NCBI GenBank assembly: GCA_035707965.1
Contig: DASSTJ010000064.1
Location: forward strand, 1 to 17,105
Direction of reading: 5' to 3'
DNA: 17,105 nt
DNA from: DASSTJ01 sp035707965
GTDB taxonomy: Bacteria; Actinomycetota; Actinomycetes; Actinomycetales; Angustibacteraceae
Every line of letters starts with the position of its first letter. The first letter of the stretch is position 1. The notes beneath the pieces are model-generated. The model made no database searches, was not told the DNA's origin, and worked only from the letters and a program-made list of their open reading frames with translations. The translations under genes were made by a program, and so were the position numbers. Shown in pieces: positions 1-6,675 of this stretch.

Positions 1-228
1 CACGACCTGTCGTTCGTCAAGAACGGCAAAGGGCAGAGCGCCGTCGACAACGTCGTCCTGACTGTCCTTGCGTTTTGCCCCGACGTCGGTCAGGGCGACG
101 CCAACGAGGTCTCGCTGGCGCTGTCGACGTCCATGGACGCACCTGAGGGCGGGTCGGCTGCTGAGAACGGCTGGCCGTGGCCAGCGAGCGCCGAGGCCTT
201 CCCAGGTGGCGTCCTGCTCCATCCATAG
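1..228 (+). CDS. C-terminal part of an unidentified protein (5' end outside window)
   Basis: The frame starting at base 1 is open from the window edge to a TAG at 226-228 (75 codons). Its third codon positions are strongly G/C, as in real genes here. The visible part begins HDLSFVKNGKGQSAVDNVVL and ends in an acidic, Gly/Ala/Trp-containing tail (ENGWPWPASAEAFPGG). I do not recognise a family. No membrane segment is visible. A competing antisense frame (293 to 90, minus) shares the same third-position phase, so its apparent coding bias is probably a shadow. The + frame is preferred because it stays open and biased from base 1. The function is unknown. Confidence 0.45.
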   Translation, partial: HDLSFVKNGKGQSAVDNVVLTVLAFCPDVGQGDANEVSLALSTSMDAPEGGSAAENGWPWPASAEAFPGGVLLHP

Positions 229-454
229 CGCAGGTCCGGTCGACTTGATTTGCGACACGACCGGTCGGCGTCCTGATCTTGCTCGGCGCGCACGCGATCT
301 TGCTGATCGGCGCGCCGGTCGAGTCCTGCTCGCCTTGGCCTTCCAGCGTCAGGGTGTGATCATCGGCGCCCAGGTCAGCCCAGTCCTCGTCGAAGATGTT
401 GCAGATGTCGAGCGACGTGGCCAGATGCCACTTCGTCGAGGTCCCTCACCGCGT
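226..454 (-). pseudogene. Possible decayed minus-strand coding remnant
   Basis: Read on the minus strand, about 70 codons in one frame have strong G/C third positions and a protein-like composition (STKWHLATSLDICNIFDEDW, then ADLGADDHTLTLEGQGEQDS). The frame has an in-frame TGA just upstream (near 457) and no ATG, GTG or TTG at its beginning. Below about 226 its codon bias collapses while the frame runs on to a stop at 17. This fits a gene fragment cut off at both ends rather than an intact gene. No family was recognised. It could also be a chance bias. Confidence 0.25.
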
Positions 455-523
455 CCGATCCGGCCCGACCGCAGCACGCGGTGAGCGTGGGTCCGGACAG
501 GCTGACCGTCAGGAGGCGACGGG
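229..523. other. Interval without an intact gene
   Basis: Between the TAG at 226-228 and the stop codon of the Ltp-domain gene at 524 there is no frame with a credible start, Shine-Dalgarno sequence and recognisable product. Apart from the possible minus-strand remnant listed separately, I see no clear terminator, repeat or RNA gene here. Confidence 0.5.
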
Positions 524-1210
524 TCACAGGCCGGCCTTATTCACGCCGTAGACCGCCTGGGCGTGGGTGAAGCCGCTGCCGGCGGACGACTCAAGCTGCT
601 GGATGAGTCCGCTGCGGGAGAAGTGCATCATCTCCAGGTACTGCTTGGCGGCCTTGGCCGCCTGCTCGTTCCAGTTGACCTTGATGTGGTCGACGGCGTA
701 CGTCGCATCGTGCAGCGAGAAGCCGCTGCCGGCGTCCGAGTGCAGCTGCTGGATGAGGCCCTTGCGGCTGAACGGCTGGAAGTCCAGGTAGTCCTGCGCC
801 GCGCCGATTGCCTGCTCCTCGCCTGCGGTCAGCTTGTGGGTCGGCTTCGGCTTCGGCGTGGCCTTCGTCGGGGTGGACGAGGGCGATGGAGCCGTCGTGG
901 TGGTCGAGGACGACGAGGCCGAGGAGGGCGTGTCCTCGGCGACGGGCTGCTGCTCCGCGGCCGAGGTTTGGCTCGAGCTCGGCTTGCCTTTGGCCGTCGT
1001 TGCGGTGTCGTCGCTATTGCCGCCGATCGCACCGAACGCGCCAAGGATGATCAGCACGGCGAGGGTGATGGCCCACCAGCGCTTGTAGAACGGCTTCTTC
1101 TGCTTCGGCTGCTGCGCGGGCACCGGCAGCGGCTCCCAAGTGCCGTTCTCGCTGAGCCGGTGGCCGTTCTCGACGTCGCCTGGCCGGTACTGCCGTGGGT
1201 TCTCGGACAT
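524..1210 (-). CDS. Membrane-anchored protein with two Ltp (superinfection-exclusion-type) repeats
   Basis: The protein has 228 residues. Its order is: a cytosolic N-terminus with a GHRLSENGTWEPL motif; a basic stretch (KQKK, about 36-39); one hydrophobic segment (about 45-62); a Ser/Thr/Pro-rich linker (about 68-126); and two copies of the Ltp domain (PF07553; about 131-177 and 182-226). Each copy carries FSRxGLIQQLxSxAGSGF. The Ltp family is named after the lipoprotein of Streptococcus phage TP-J34, which blocks injection of incoming phage DNA. In cellular actinobacterial proteins the role is mostly untested. There is no lipobox, so this is a single-pass or signal-anchor protein rather than a lipoprotein. 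The start is the ATG at 1208-1210, preceded on the minus strand by CCGGAG about 8 nt upstream. The frame is open further upstream, but that part looks non-coding. Confidence 0.85.
   Translation of the reverse strand: MSENPRQYRPGDVENGHRLSENGTWEPLPVPAQQPKQKKPFYKRWWAITLAVLIILGAFGAIGGNSDDTATTAKGKPSSSQTSAAEQQPVAEDTPSSASSSSTTTTAPSPSSTPTKATPKPKPTHKLTAGEEQAIGAAQDYLDFQPFSRKGLIQQLHSDAGSGFSLHDATYAVDHIKVNWNEQAAKAAKQYLEMMHFSRSGLIQQLESSAGSGFTHAQAVYGVNKAGL
569..765 (-). repeat. 150-bp-period internal duplication encoding the two Ltp repeats
   Basis: The + strand sequence gaagccgctgccggcg occurs at 569 and again at 719, exactly 150 bp apart. Each copy is followed by near-identical sequence with ctgctggatgag. 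This matches the two in-frame copies of the Ltp domain, so the domain pair arose by tandem duplication and remains similar at the DNA level. Confidence 0.8.
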
Positions 1211-1584
1211 GCGGGTACTCCGGTTCACATAGGGGGGACCTCGGTCGAGGTAGTGCCGGCACGACGACGGTTGCCTCGGCGAGGACGCTAACCACCGGAT
1301 CGGCGGTTCGAGGGTGATGCTGAGAAGAACCTGGGCAGCGGGCAGCGCCAGACGTCGCCAGACCAGGGCTTGAACGTCACCATGACGCCCCTCAGGGCCC
1401 GGTCCTTCTACGAGGCAGTACAGGCCCTCCCTCGTTTCGATCGTGCACAGCCTCGTGGCGCTCGGCGCCACGCAGCACAAGTTCCGGGTCGCCGCTGGGT
1501 CCCGAGGGCGTCGATTCCGGCGCCGGACATTCGGTGACCGTTGGACGGATGTTGGATGACCGTTGACAGCTGATCTCTTCGGAA
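1211..1584. promoter_or_regulatory. Gene-free upstream region of the Ltp gene with several dyads
   Basis: No convincing gene lies here. Visible structure: ACCTCG/CGAGGT arms with a 2-nt spacer at 1230-1243; a perfect 10-bp palindrome GTGCCGGCAC at 1253-1262; a perfect 8-bp stem with a 3-nt loop (CGTGGCGC-TCG-GCGCCACG) at 1454-1472; and a 9-bp direct repeat TGACCGTTG at 1535 and 1557, 22 bp apart. The first two lie 20-52 bp upstream of the Ltp start and could be operators. The roles are inferred and no clear -10/-35 pair was assigned. Confidence 0.35.
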
Positions 1585-1622
1585 GCAAGGGGCCCGGACA
1601 CCTCGGTGTCCGGGCCTCTTGC
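1585..1622 (-). terminator. Strong stem-loop terminator downstream of mraY
   Basis: A 17-bp stem with one wobble pair pairs 1585-1601 with 1606-1622 around the tetraloop CTCG (CGAG on the minus strand). The inner 11 bp (GGCCCGGACAC/GTGTCCGGGCC) are perfect. It starts about 80 nt past the mraY stop on the minus strand. The U-tract is weak in both directions (CCTTGCTT on minus, TCTTGCTCT on plus), which is common in high-GC genomes. Confidence 0.75.
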
Positions 1623-1703
1623 TCTGCTGCCTGACCAGTGCCGTTCAGTCGGTCGGCTCACGAGCCCGGGAGACGCAGACGACTCCCGCGTAGCCGTCGG
1701 GCG

Positions 1704-2801
1704 TCAGAGGCCGACGACCCATTCCGCGTAGAACAGTCCCAGACCGGCGACGACGCAGATCCCGCAGAGGATCCAGAAGCGGATCGTGACGGTGATCTGC
1801 TCCCAGCCGAGCATCTCGAAGTGGTGGTGGATGGGGGTGATCAGGAAGAGGCGTTTGCCGACGCCGCCGTTGCTCCGCTTGGTCATCTTGAAGTAGCTGA
1901 CCTGCAGGATGACCGACATCGTCTCCAGCACGAACAGCCCGCCGAGGACGACCATCAGCAGCTCGGTGCGCGTCATGATGGCCAGTCCGGACAGCGCGGC
2001 TCCCAGTCCCAACGAGCCCGTGTCGCCCATGAAGATGCGCGCCGGTGCCGCGTTCCACCAGAGGAAGCCGAAGCAGGCGGCCGCCACGCAGGCGGCGACG
2101 ACTGCCAGGTCGAGTGGGTCCCGCACCTCGTAGCACTTGCTTGACGCCAAGGTCTGGCAGTTCTGGTTGAACTGCCACACGCTGATGAGCACGTAGGCGC
2201 CGAACACCATGACACAGGCACCCGCCGCTTGGCCGTCCAGACCATCGGTGAGGTTCACGCCGTTGCTGCCGGCAGTGATCATCAGGTTCGCCCAGAGCAC
2301 GAACAGGATGACCCCGATGACCGGACCCAAGACCGCCAGGTCGACCCAGGTGTCGCGGATGAAGGAGATGTGGAAGCTGGCGGGGGTGATGCCGTTGCGC
2401 GGGAAGTTCGTCGCCAGGATCGCGAAGACGACCGCCACCACGGTCTGACCGATCAGCTTCTCTCTCGAACGCAGGCCCAGCGACCGTTCCTGTCGGATCT
2501 TGGTCCAGTCGTCGAGGAAACCGACGAAGCCGATCCCCGTCATGAGGAAGAGCACGAGCAGGCCCGAGACGCTGGCGGCGCTCCACGTCAGCAGGTGAGC
2601 CATGCCGTAACCGAGTGCGGTGGCGGAGATGATCACGAGGCCGCCCATCTGCGGCGTGCCTCGTTTGACGTGGTGCGACGTCGGTCCGTCGTCACGGACG
2701 AACTGGCCCCAGCCCTTCCTCGTCGCCAACCTGATGTATGCGCGCGTGCCGAGCAACCCGACGAGCAGGGAGACCACGGTGCCGATCAGGACGAGCCTCA
2801 C
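1704..2801 (-). CDS. mraY: Phospho-N-acetylmuramoyl-pentapeptide transferase (MraY)
   Basis: MraY transfers phospho-MurNAc-pentapeptide from its UDP carrier to undecaprenyl phosphate, making lipid I at the inner face of the membrane. The 365-residue protein has normal family length and about ten hydrophobic segments. All hallmark motifs are present: HHVKRGTPQMGG (43-54), FLDDW with the Asp pair D97/D98, NLTDGLDG (183-190), FMGDTGS with D260, and PIHHHFE (323-329). A Cys-containing loop at about 215-231 is typical of actinobacterial MraY. The start is the GTG at 2799-2801; the N-terminus MRLVLIG fits the family although no clear Shine-Dalgarno is seen. mraY normally sits between murF and murD in the dcw cluster. 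Here it is flanked by a terminator and a divergent hydrolase gene, so it is probably an orphan, perhaps a second copy. No catalytic residue appears lost. Confidence 0.95.
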   Translation of the reverse strand: MRLVLIGTVVSLLVGLLGTRAYIRLATRKGWGQFVRDDGPTSHHVKRGTPQMGGLVIISATALGYGMAHLLTWSAASVSGLLVLFLMTGIGFVGFLDDWTKIRQERSLGLRSREKLIGQTVVAVVFAILATNFPRNGITPASFHISFIRDTWVDLAVLGPVIGVILFVLWANLMITAGSNGVNLTDGLDGQAAGACVMVFGAYVLISVWQFNQNCQTLASSKCYEVRDPLDLAVVAACVAAACFGFLWWNAAPARIFMGDTGSLGLGAALSGLAIMTRTELLMVVLGGLFVLETMSVILQVSYFKMTKRSNGGVGKRLFLITPIHHHFEMLGWEQITVTIRFWILCGICVVAGLGLFYAEWVVGL

Positions 2802-3074
2802 GAGGAGGCCGCTCTCGTCAGAAGCCGGCGGCGCGTCGTCGATGAGGACGGCATACGACGGTCCGTTCTGTTGAGGCGGGGCTGGCCGATCGAGGACAGC
2901 CCGGATCGCGCCGACGTCCGGCCACCTCTGGCGGTCGCTACACGGTAGGGCGCAGCAAACCGCGTAGCCGGTCGACCCGCCGACGAGACCGAGACCGGAG
3001 AGCGACGGCGGGGTGACCGCTCGGCGGCGCCACGCAAGTTACTCTTGGGTAGCCGAACGAGCCCCGGAGGTGCG
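2802..3074. promoter_or_regulatory. Divergent intergenic region between mraY and the hydrolase gene
   Basis: This 273-bp region separates the two divergent starts. A candidate -10 element for the hydrolase is TACTCT at 3040-3045, about 30 nt before the GTG at 3075. It sits in an imperfect dyad (TTACTCTTGGGTA, 3039-3051). No convincing -35 was found. No credible small gene is present. Confidence 0.3.
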
Positions 3075-3920
3075 GTGAGCAGCCTGACACCCACGAGCGC
3101 GACGCTCCACGGGCACGACCTGTCCTACGTGGACAGCGGCGCGGGCCCGGCGGTCCTGTTCGTCCACGGGCTGCTCGGCTCCCACCGCAACTGGGTCGAC
3201 CTCATCGACCGGTTGGACGACGCCCATCGCGTGATCATCCCGGACCTGTTCGGCCACGGTGCCTCCGCCAAGCCGGTGGGGGACTACTCCCTCGGCGCGC
3301 ACGCGGCCACGCTGCGGGACCTCCTCGACCGCCTAGAGGTGGAGCGCGTCACCCTCGTCGGGCACTCGCTCGGCGGGGGCATCTCGATGGAGTTCTGCTA
3401 CCTGTTCCCTGAACGCGTCGAGCGGCTCGTGCTCGTCGGCAGCGGCGGGCTCGGTCGTGAGGTCAATCTCCTCCTGAGATCGGCGACCTTGCCCGGTGCG
3501 GAGCTCGTCCTCCCCGTCATCGCCTCGAGCTGGGTGCTGGGACGGGTGCAGAGCGTCGGCCGGATCCTGGGCAAGGTCGGCTGGAGACCCGGCTCGGACC
3601 TGAGCGCCGTGTGGGAGGGGTTCACCTCACTCGGCGACGCGGACAGTCGTCGGGCGTTCCTCGCAACGACGCGTGCGGTCATCGACGCTGGTGGTCAGAG
3701 CGTCAGCGCGCACGACTTCCTGCCCGAGGTCAAGCCGCTGCCCACGCTGGTCGTGTGGGGCACCCGCGACCGGATCATCCCGGTGTCGCATGCGACCACG
3801 GCACAGGACGCCATCTCGGGCTGCCGGATCGAGCTGTTCGAGGGAGCCGGGCACTTCCCGCACCTGGAGCAGCCGGACCGGTTCGCCGAGGTCGTGCGGG
3901 ACTTCGTCAACCACTCCTGA
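3075..3920 (+). CDS. Alpha/beta hydrolase
   Basis: The protein has 281 residues in the usual single-domain alpha/beta-hydrolase length. Seen motifs are: the oxyanion-hole HG (31-32, FVHGLLGS), PDLFGHG (56-62), the nucleophile elbow GHSLGGG with Ser98, the acid at D232 (WGTRDRIIP) and the catalytic His260 (GAGHFPHLEQP). The complete triad makes an active hydrolase, C-C hydrolase or epoxide-type enzyme likely, but the substrate cannot be read. No signal peptide is seen. The chosen start is the GTG at 3075-3077, with GGAGG at 3066-3070. A TTG at 3045 in the same frame is less likely. The gene is monocistronic and diverges from mraY. Confidence 0.9.
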   Translation: MSSLTPTSATLHGHDLSYVDSGAGPAVLFVHGLLGSHRNWVDLIDRLDDAHRVIIPDLFGHGASAKPVGDYSLGAHAATLRDLLDRLEVERVTLVGHSLGGGISMEFCYLFPERVERLVLVGSGGLGREVNLLLRSATLPGAELVLPVIASSWVLGRVQSVGRILGKVGWRPGSDLSAVWEGFTSLGDADSRRAFLATTRAVIDAGGQSVSAHDFLPEVKPLPTLVVWGTRDRIIPVSHATTAQDAISGCRIELFEGAGHFPHLEQPDRFAEVVRDFVNHS

Positions 3921-4004
3921 TCGCCGTCCGCCGCACGCCTCGTCATGGACCGGTGACCTCGGGGTCCGGAGAGCGCTCGCGCCGGATGCCGGGTGCCGGG
4001 TGCC

Positions 4005-4292
4005 TCAGCGGGGGAGCGCTCCGTCGCCCAGGCCGAGCGCTGCACGGGCAGGCGCGCTGTCGACGCGGGCGTCGTCGCACGTGAGCTCGAGCAGCGAGTC
4101 GACCTCTTCGGCGCACGCCGGACACGCCCGCAGGTGCGCTCGCAGCCGGGGCAGCTCCTCGACCGGTCGGCTCGTCGCCACCAGCTGGTCGACGACGACG
4201 TCCATGAGGTGAAAGCAGTCGTCGCAGGACAGCCACGGCTCTGCCGGGGTCGTGAGCAGCCGAACCTGGTCAGCGGACGGCCCGACGGACAT
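4005..4292 (-). CDS. Small zinc-finger (zf-HC2) protein, candidate soluble anti-sigma factor
   Basis: This 95-residue protein carries the anti-sigma zinc motif H53-x3-C57-x2-C60 (HLRACPAC), preceded by CDDC (C23, C26). The HxxxCxxC arrangement is the zinc-binding anti-sigma (ZAS) signature; such proteins bind and hold their partner ECF sigma factor. No membrane helix follows, so it would act in the cytosol and could sense redox or metal state through the cysteine/zinc site. Its ATG (4290-4292) overlaps the TGA of the upstream sigma gene (4292-4294) by one base, which suggests translational coupling. It ends convergently with the hydrolase gene, leaving 84 bp with no clear terminator. Confidence 0.75.
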   Translation of the reverse strand: MSVGPSADQVRLLTTPAEPWLSCDDCFHLMDVVVDQLVATSRPVEELPRLRAHLRACPACAEEVDSLLELTCDDARVDSAPARAALGLGDGALPR

Positions 4293-4996
4293 CAGCTGTT
4301 CCCCCCGTCATCGAGGTAGCCGGCGGCCCGGAGGTACGCGCGGATCCGCGTCCGGGCCAGGTGCAGGGTCTTGTAGAGCGCGCCGCGCGTCGTGCCTAGG
4401 CGCTCCGCCAGGACGTCGATGGGAACCAGGTCGATGAGCAGCGCCACGGCGATCTTGCGCTGGTAGCCGGTCAGCGCCAGCTCCATGGCCCGGACGACGG
4501 CGCCGGCCAGGTCGCTCGCCACCGCCTCGCCCTCAGGTCCATCGCCGGGTTCGGTCCAGGTCGCCGTCCCGTCGAGGCTCACCTCGCGTCCCGCCCACGC
4601 CTGGCGGCGCACCTCCGTCGCAGCTTGGAGGATCGCGAACTTGTAGGCCCACGTGGTGAACCGGCTGCGGCCCTCGAAGGTGTGCAGCTTGGTGAGCAGG
4701 ACGGTGAGCGCCTCGTCGGCGGCCGTCTGCGCGATCTCGTCGCACCGGTCCGGCCCCAGGTCGGTGATCAGGCCGTGCATCCGGCGCACCTGGTGCCGGG
4801 AGGCACGCAGCATCAGCCCGTGAAGCTCACGAAGCGCCTGCTGCTCGCAGGCGCCGCCTGCGGTCAGAGCCGCCGGCCAGTCCACCGCCGTCCGGGACTG
4901 GTCGGCGACCATACCGGCCTCGACTGGCTGGATGACCTCCGCCGGTCGGGGCACGACCCCCACCCGCGCTCCGCCGGGCTCGGTGACGGTCACCAC
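4292..4996 (-). CDS. RNA polymerase sigma factor, ECF/sigma-70 family
   Basis: The 234-residue protein has region sigma-2 at about 52-133, including DEIAQTAADEAL and the -10-recognition stretch FEGRSRFTTWAYKFA (107-121), and region sigma-4 at about 165-222 with a helix-turn-helix (VLAERLGTTRGALYKTLHLA). These are standard for ECF sigma factors, which redirect RNA polymerase to stress promoters. The N-terminal 45 residues are extra and lack family features. The start is the GTG at 4994-4996, inside the last codons of the upstream small gene (7-nt overlap). A later ATG at 4910-4912 (M29) is possible. The downstream zinc-finger gene is its likely regulator. Confidence 0.88.
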   Translation of the reverse strand: MVTVTEPGGARVGVVPRPAEVIQPVEAGMVADQSRTAVDWPAALTAGGACEQQALRELHGLMLRASRHQVRRMHGLITDLGPDRCDEIAQTAADEALTVLLTKLHTFEGRSRFTTWAYKFAILQAATEVRRQAWAGREVSLDGTATWTEPGDGPEGEAVASDLAGAVVRAMELALTGYQRKIAVALLIDLVPIDVLAERLGTTRGALYKTLHLARTRIRAYLRAAGYLDDGGNS

Positions 4997-5229
4997 GGCT
5001 CCAGGTCGGCGTCAACCGGGCCGAGGATCCGGGCGGCGAGCCGTGGCTCGCAGCCCCGGTCGACCAGCTGAAGCAGCGCGTGGACATCGACGTCCGCGGA
5101 CGCCAGTGCCTGGGCGAGGTACGGCTCGAAGCCGGCCTCGAGCAGTCGGCACCGCCGCCACGTCGTCACGTCGACCGAAGGTCCCCGACCGGTGCAGGAC
5201 CGCGTCATCTGGACGTCGTGCGTGCTCAT
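4990..5229 (-). CDS. Small helical protein heading the sigma-factor operon
   Basis: A 79-residue protein starts at the ATG 5227-5229 and stops at 4990-4992. It contains RRCRLLEAGFEPYLAQALA and then DVHALLQLVDRGCEPRLAARIL, a pattern of short amphipathic helices that I recall from small uncharacterised actinobacterial proteins. No catalytic motif, membrane helix or signal is seen. The Shine-Dalgarno is poor (AGGT directly before the ATG), so the message may start close to the gene. It overlaps the sigma gene by 7 nt and is probably co-translated with it. A role tied to the sigma factor is inferred from position only. Confidence 0.6.
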   Translation of the reverse strand: MSTHDVQMTRSCTGRGPSVDVTTWRRCRLLEAGFEPYLAQALASADVDVHALLQLVDRGCEPRLAARILGPVDADLEPW

Positions 5230-5257
5230 ACCTGGTTCGCTTGCTGCCGGGCCACAG

Positions 5258-5288
5258 GTCTTACCGAACGCACGACGTGCGGTAAGAC
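5258..5288. promoter_or_regulatory. Perfect 9-bp inverted repeat in the divergent promoter region
   Basis: GTCTTACCG (5258-5266) and CGGTAAGAC (5280-5288) are exact reverse complements separated by 13 bp. They lie 29 bp upstream of the sigma operon start and about 108 bp upstream of the divergent exported-protein gene. Spacing and symmetry fit an operator for a dimeric regulator or a structured part of the sigma-operon promoter. Which protein binds is unknown. Confidence 0.5.
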
Positions 5289-5395
5289 GCGGCGGCACTG
5301 CGACGCACACACCATGGCGGTCCTCTCCGGGCTCAAGCATCGGCGTCGACCGACCACCGGTCAACCGTCCGACTGCCACCGACAGGAGCACCACC

Positions 5396-6097
5396 ATGAC
5401 CGCTGATCTGGTCCGCCGCAGGCGGCTCGTCGTCCTCGTCCCTGTGAGCCTGGTCGCCGCCCTGCTCAGTCTTCTCGTGTGGGGGTTGCGTGCCCCGAAC
5501 GCCGACGCGGTGTCGCTGACGGCACATGGCCACCACGACATGCAGCCACCCCGAACCGCCGCGCAGCAAGCCTTCCACGACCAGATGCGCAAGCTCTGGG
5601 AAGACCACGTCACCTGGACGCGGCTCGCGATCGTCGAGTTCGCGGACGGCTCCGCCGGCTTCCCGGAGACGGCCACCCGGCTGCTGCGCAACCAGGACGA
5701 CATCGGTGATGCCGTCAAGCCGTTCTACGGCAAGGCGGCCGGTGACCAGCTCAGCGCGCTGCTGCACGACCACATCACCATCGCGGTGGAGGTCATGCAG
5801 GCCGCGAAGTCGGGCGACACCGTGGCCTTCGACGACGCGAAGAACCGCTGGTACGCGAACGCGAACGACATCGCGGACTTCCTGGCGAAGGCCAACCCTC
5901 GGTTCTGGCCGAAGGCACTGATGCGCGACGACATGCGCGTCCACCTCGACCAGACGTTGACCGAGGCGGCCGACGAGCTGTCCGGTGACTACGCCGGCAG
6001 CGTCGCCGAGTACGACGAGGTGCACGCGCACATCCTCGACATGGCTGACATGCTCTCCGCCGGGATCATCGGCCAGTTCCCGCACCGCGTGCGCTGA
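5396..6097 (+). CDS. Exported helical protein of unknown function
   Basis: The 233-residue protein begins with RRRR (7-10) and a hydrophobic core (11-30) ending near NADA (35-38), so it is exported or membrane-anchored. The rest is predicted helical and rich in His, Trp and Asp: FHDQMRKLWEDHVTWTR (60-76), LLRNQDDIGDAVKPFYG (96-112), LLHDHITIAVEVMQAAKSGD (122-141) and RWYANANDIADFL (151-163). The segments at about 122-165 and 179-222 look like two diverged copies of one helical hairpin. The motif set matches an uncharacterised secreted family that I recall under unreliable enzyme names, so no enzyme is claimed. The start ATG at 5396 has AGGAG at 5384-5388. It diverges from the sigma operon and could belong to its regulon. 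Confidence 0.8.
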   Translation: MTADLVRRRRLVVLVPVSLVAALLSLLVWGLRAPNADAVSLTAHGHHDMQPPRTAAQQAFHDQMRKLWEDHVTWTRLAIVEFADGSAGFPETATRLLRNQDDIGDAVKPFYGKAAGDQLSALLHDHITIAVEVMQAAKSGDTVAFDDAKNRWYANANDIADFLAKANPRFWPKALMRDDMRVHLDQTLTEAADELSGDYAGSVAEYDEVHAHILDMADMLSAGIIGQFPHRVR

Positions 6098-6099
6098 GT

Positions 6100-6152
6100 T
6101 CGGCGGCGCGCCGAGACTCGAGGGGCGGCCCGGCCGGTCCGCCGGCGGGGCC
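6100..6152 (+). terminator. Two hairpins after the exported-protein gene (weak terminator candidate)
   Basis: TCGGCG-GCG-CGCCGA (6100-6114) lies 3 nt past the TGA. A second, imperfect GC-rich stem pairs GGCCCGGCCG with CGGCGGGGCC (6127-6152). No T-tract follows either, so termination is uncertain. Confidence 0.3.
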
Positions 6153-6261
6153 GCGACGCACGTCATGACACGGACGGCGGCTGAACCCGAGCCCTTGACG
6201 ATGCGTGGGTCGTAGCAGGGACCCGCCCCTCCGGCGGGACGCTTCGAGAACGGAGAAGGTC

Positions 6262-6669
6262 ATGTGGATGCGCATGGTCGCGGCCGCCGCGGTCCTGGTC
6301 TCGGCGGCGGTGCACCTCAAGGTCTGGATCGACGCCTACCACGGCGTCAGCGTGATCGGGCCGCTGTTCTTGCTCAATGTCGTGGCAGGGGTCGTCATCG
6401 CCGTGCTGCTGGTGACGTGGCGCCGCTGGGTGCCGCTGTTCCTCGCCGCCGGCTTCGGTGGGACGACGCTGCTGGCGTTCGTGATCGCCGCGACCGTAGG
6501 ACTGTTCGGCGTGCACGAGATCTGGGTGAGCACCACGGGTATCACGGCCGGCGTCGCGGAGATCGTGGCTCTCGTGGCCAGCCTCTGGGAGCTGCAGCAC
6601 GAGTACCCCTGGCGTGCTGAGGGCGGCCTCGCCGAACGGCTCCACCTGCGGCACGCAGCCGTGCACTGA
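6262..6669 (+). CDS. Small membrane protein with about four transmembrane helices
   Basis: The 135-residue protein has hydrophobic segments at about 5-20, 31-52, 57-82 and 95-112, with a polar His/Arg-rich C-terminal tail. It carries VHLKVWIDAYHG in the first loop and WELQHEYPW near the end. This is a common small uncharacterised actinobacterial membrane protein layout; no transport or enzyme motif is evident. The start is the ATG at 6262, with GGAGAAGG at 6252-6259. Its stop lies only 6 bp from the stop of the convergent MerR gene, so the two transcripts must overlap or end inside each other. Confidence 0.75.
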   Translation: MWMRMVAAAAVLVSAAVHLKVWIDAYHGVSVIGPLFLLNVVAGVVIAVLLVTWRRWVPLFLAAGFGGTTLLAFVIAATVGLFGVHEIWVSTTGITAGVAEIVALVASLWELQHEYPWRAEGGLAERLHLRHAAVH

Positions 6670-6675
6670 GACCGG

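Noticed and set aside
563..1291. + strand 242-residue Arg/Leu/Gly-rich frame opposite the Ltp gene
   Set aside because: It is antisense to a gene with two clear Ltp domains, and its repeats simply mirror them.
1290..1330. GGTTCGAG, resembling a tRNA T-loop
   Set aside because: No acceptor stem, anticodon arm or matching cloverleaf could be built around it.
2798..3094. Minus-strand 98-residue frame in the mraY-hydrolase intergenic region
   Set aside because: It is Arg/Ser-rich, has no Shine-Dalgarno or motif, and overlaps the hydrolase start.
3981..4002. Tandem 7-bp repeat GCCGGGT in the gap between convergent genes
   Set aside because: Only two short copies in GC-rich sequence; not enough for a repeat element.
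6222..6238. CCCGCC-CCTCC-GGCGGG hairpin before the small membrane gene
   Set aside because: Six GC pairs are easily found by chance at this base composition and no T-tract or ligand-binding pattern follows.
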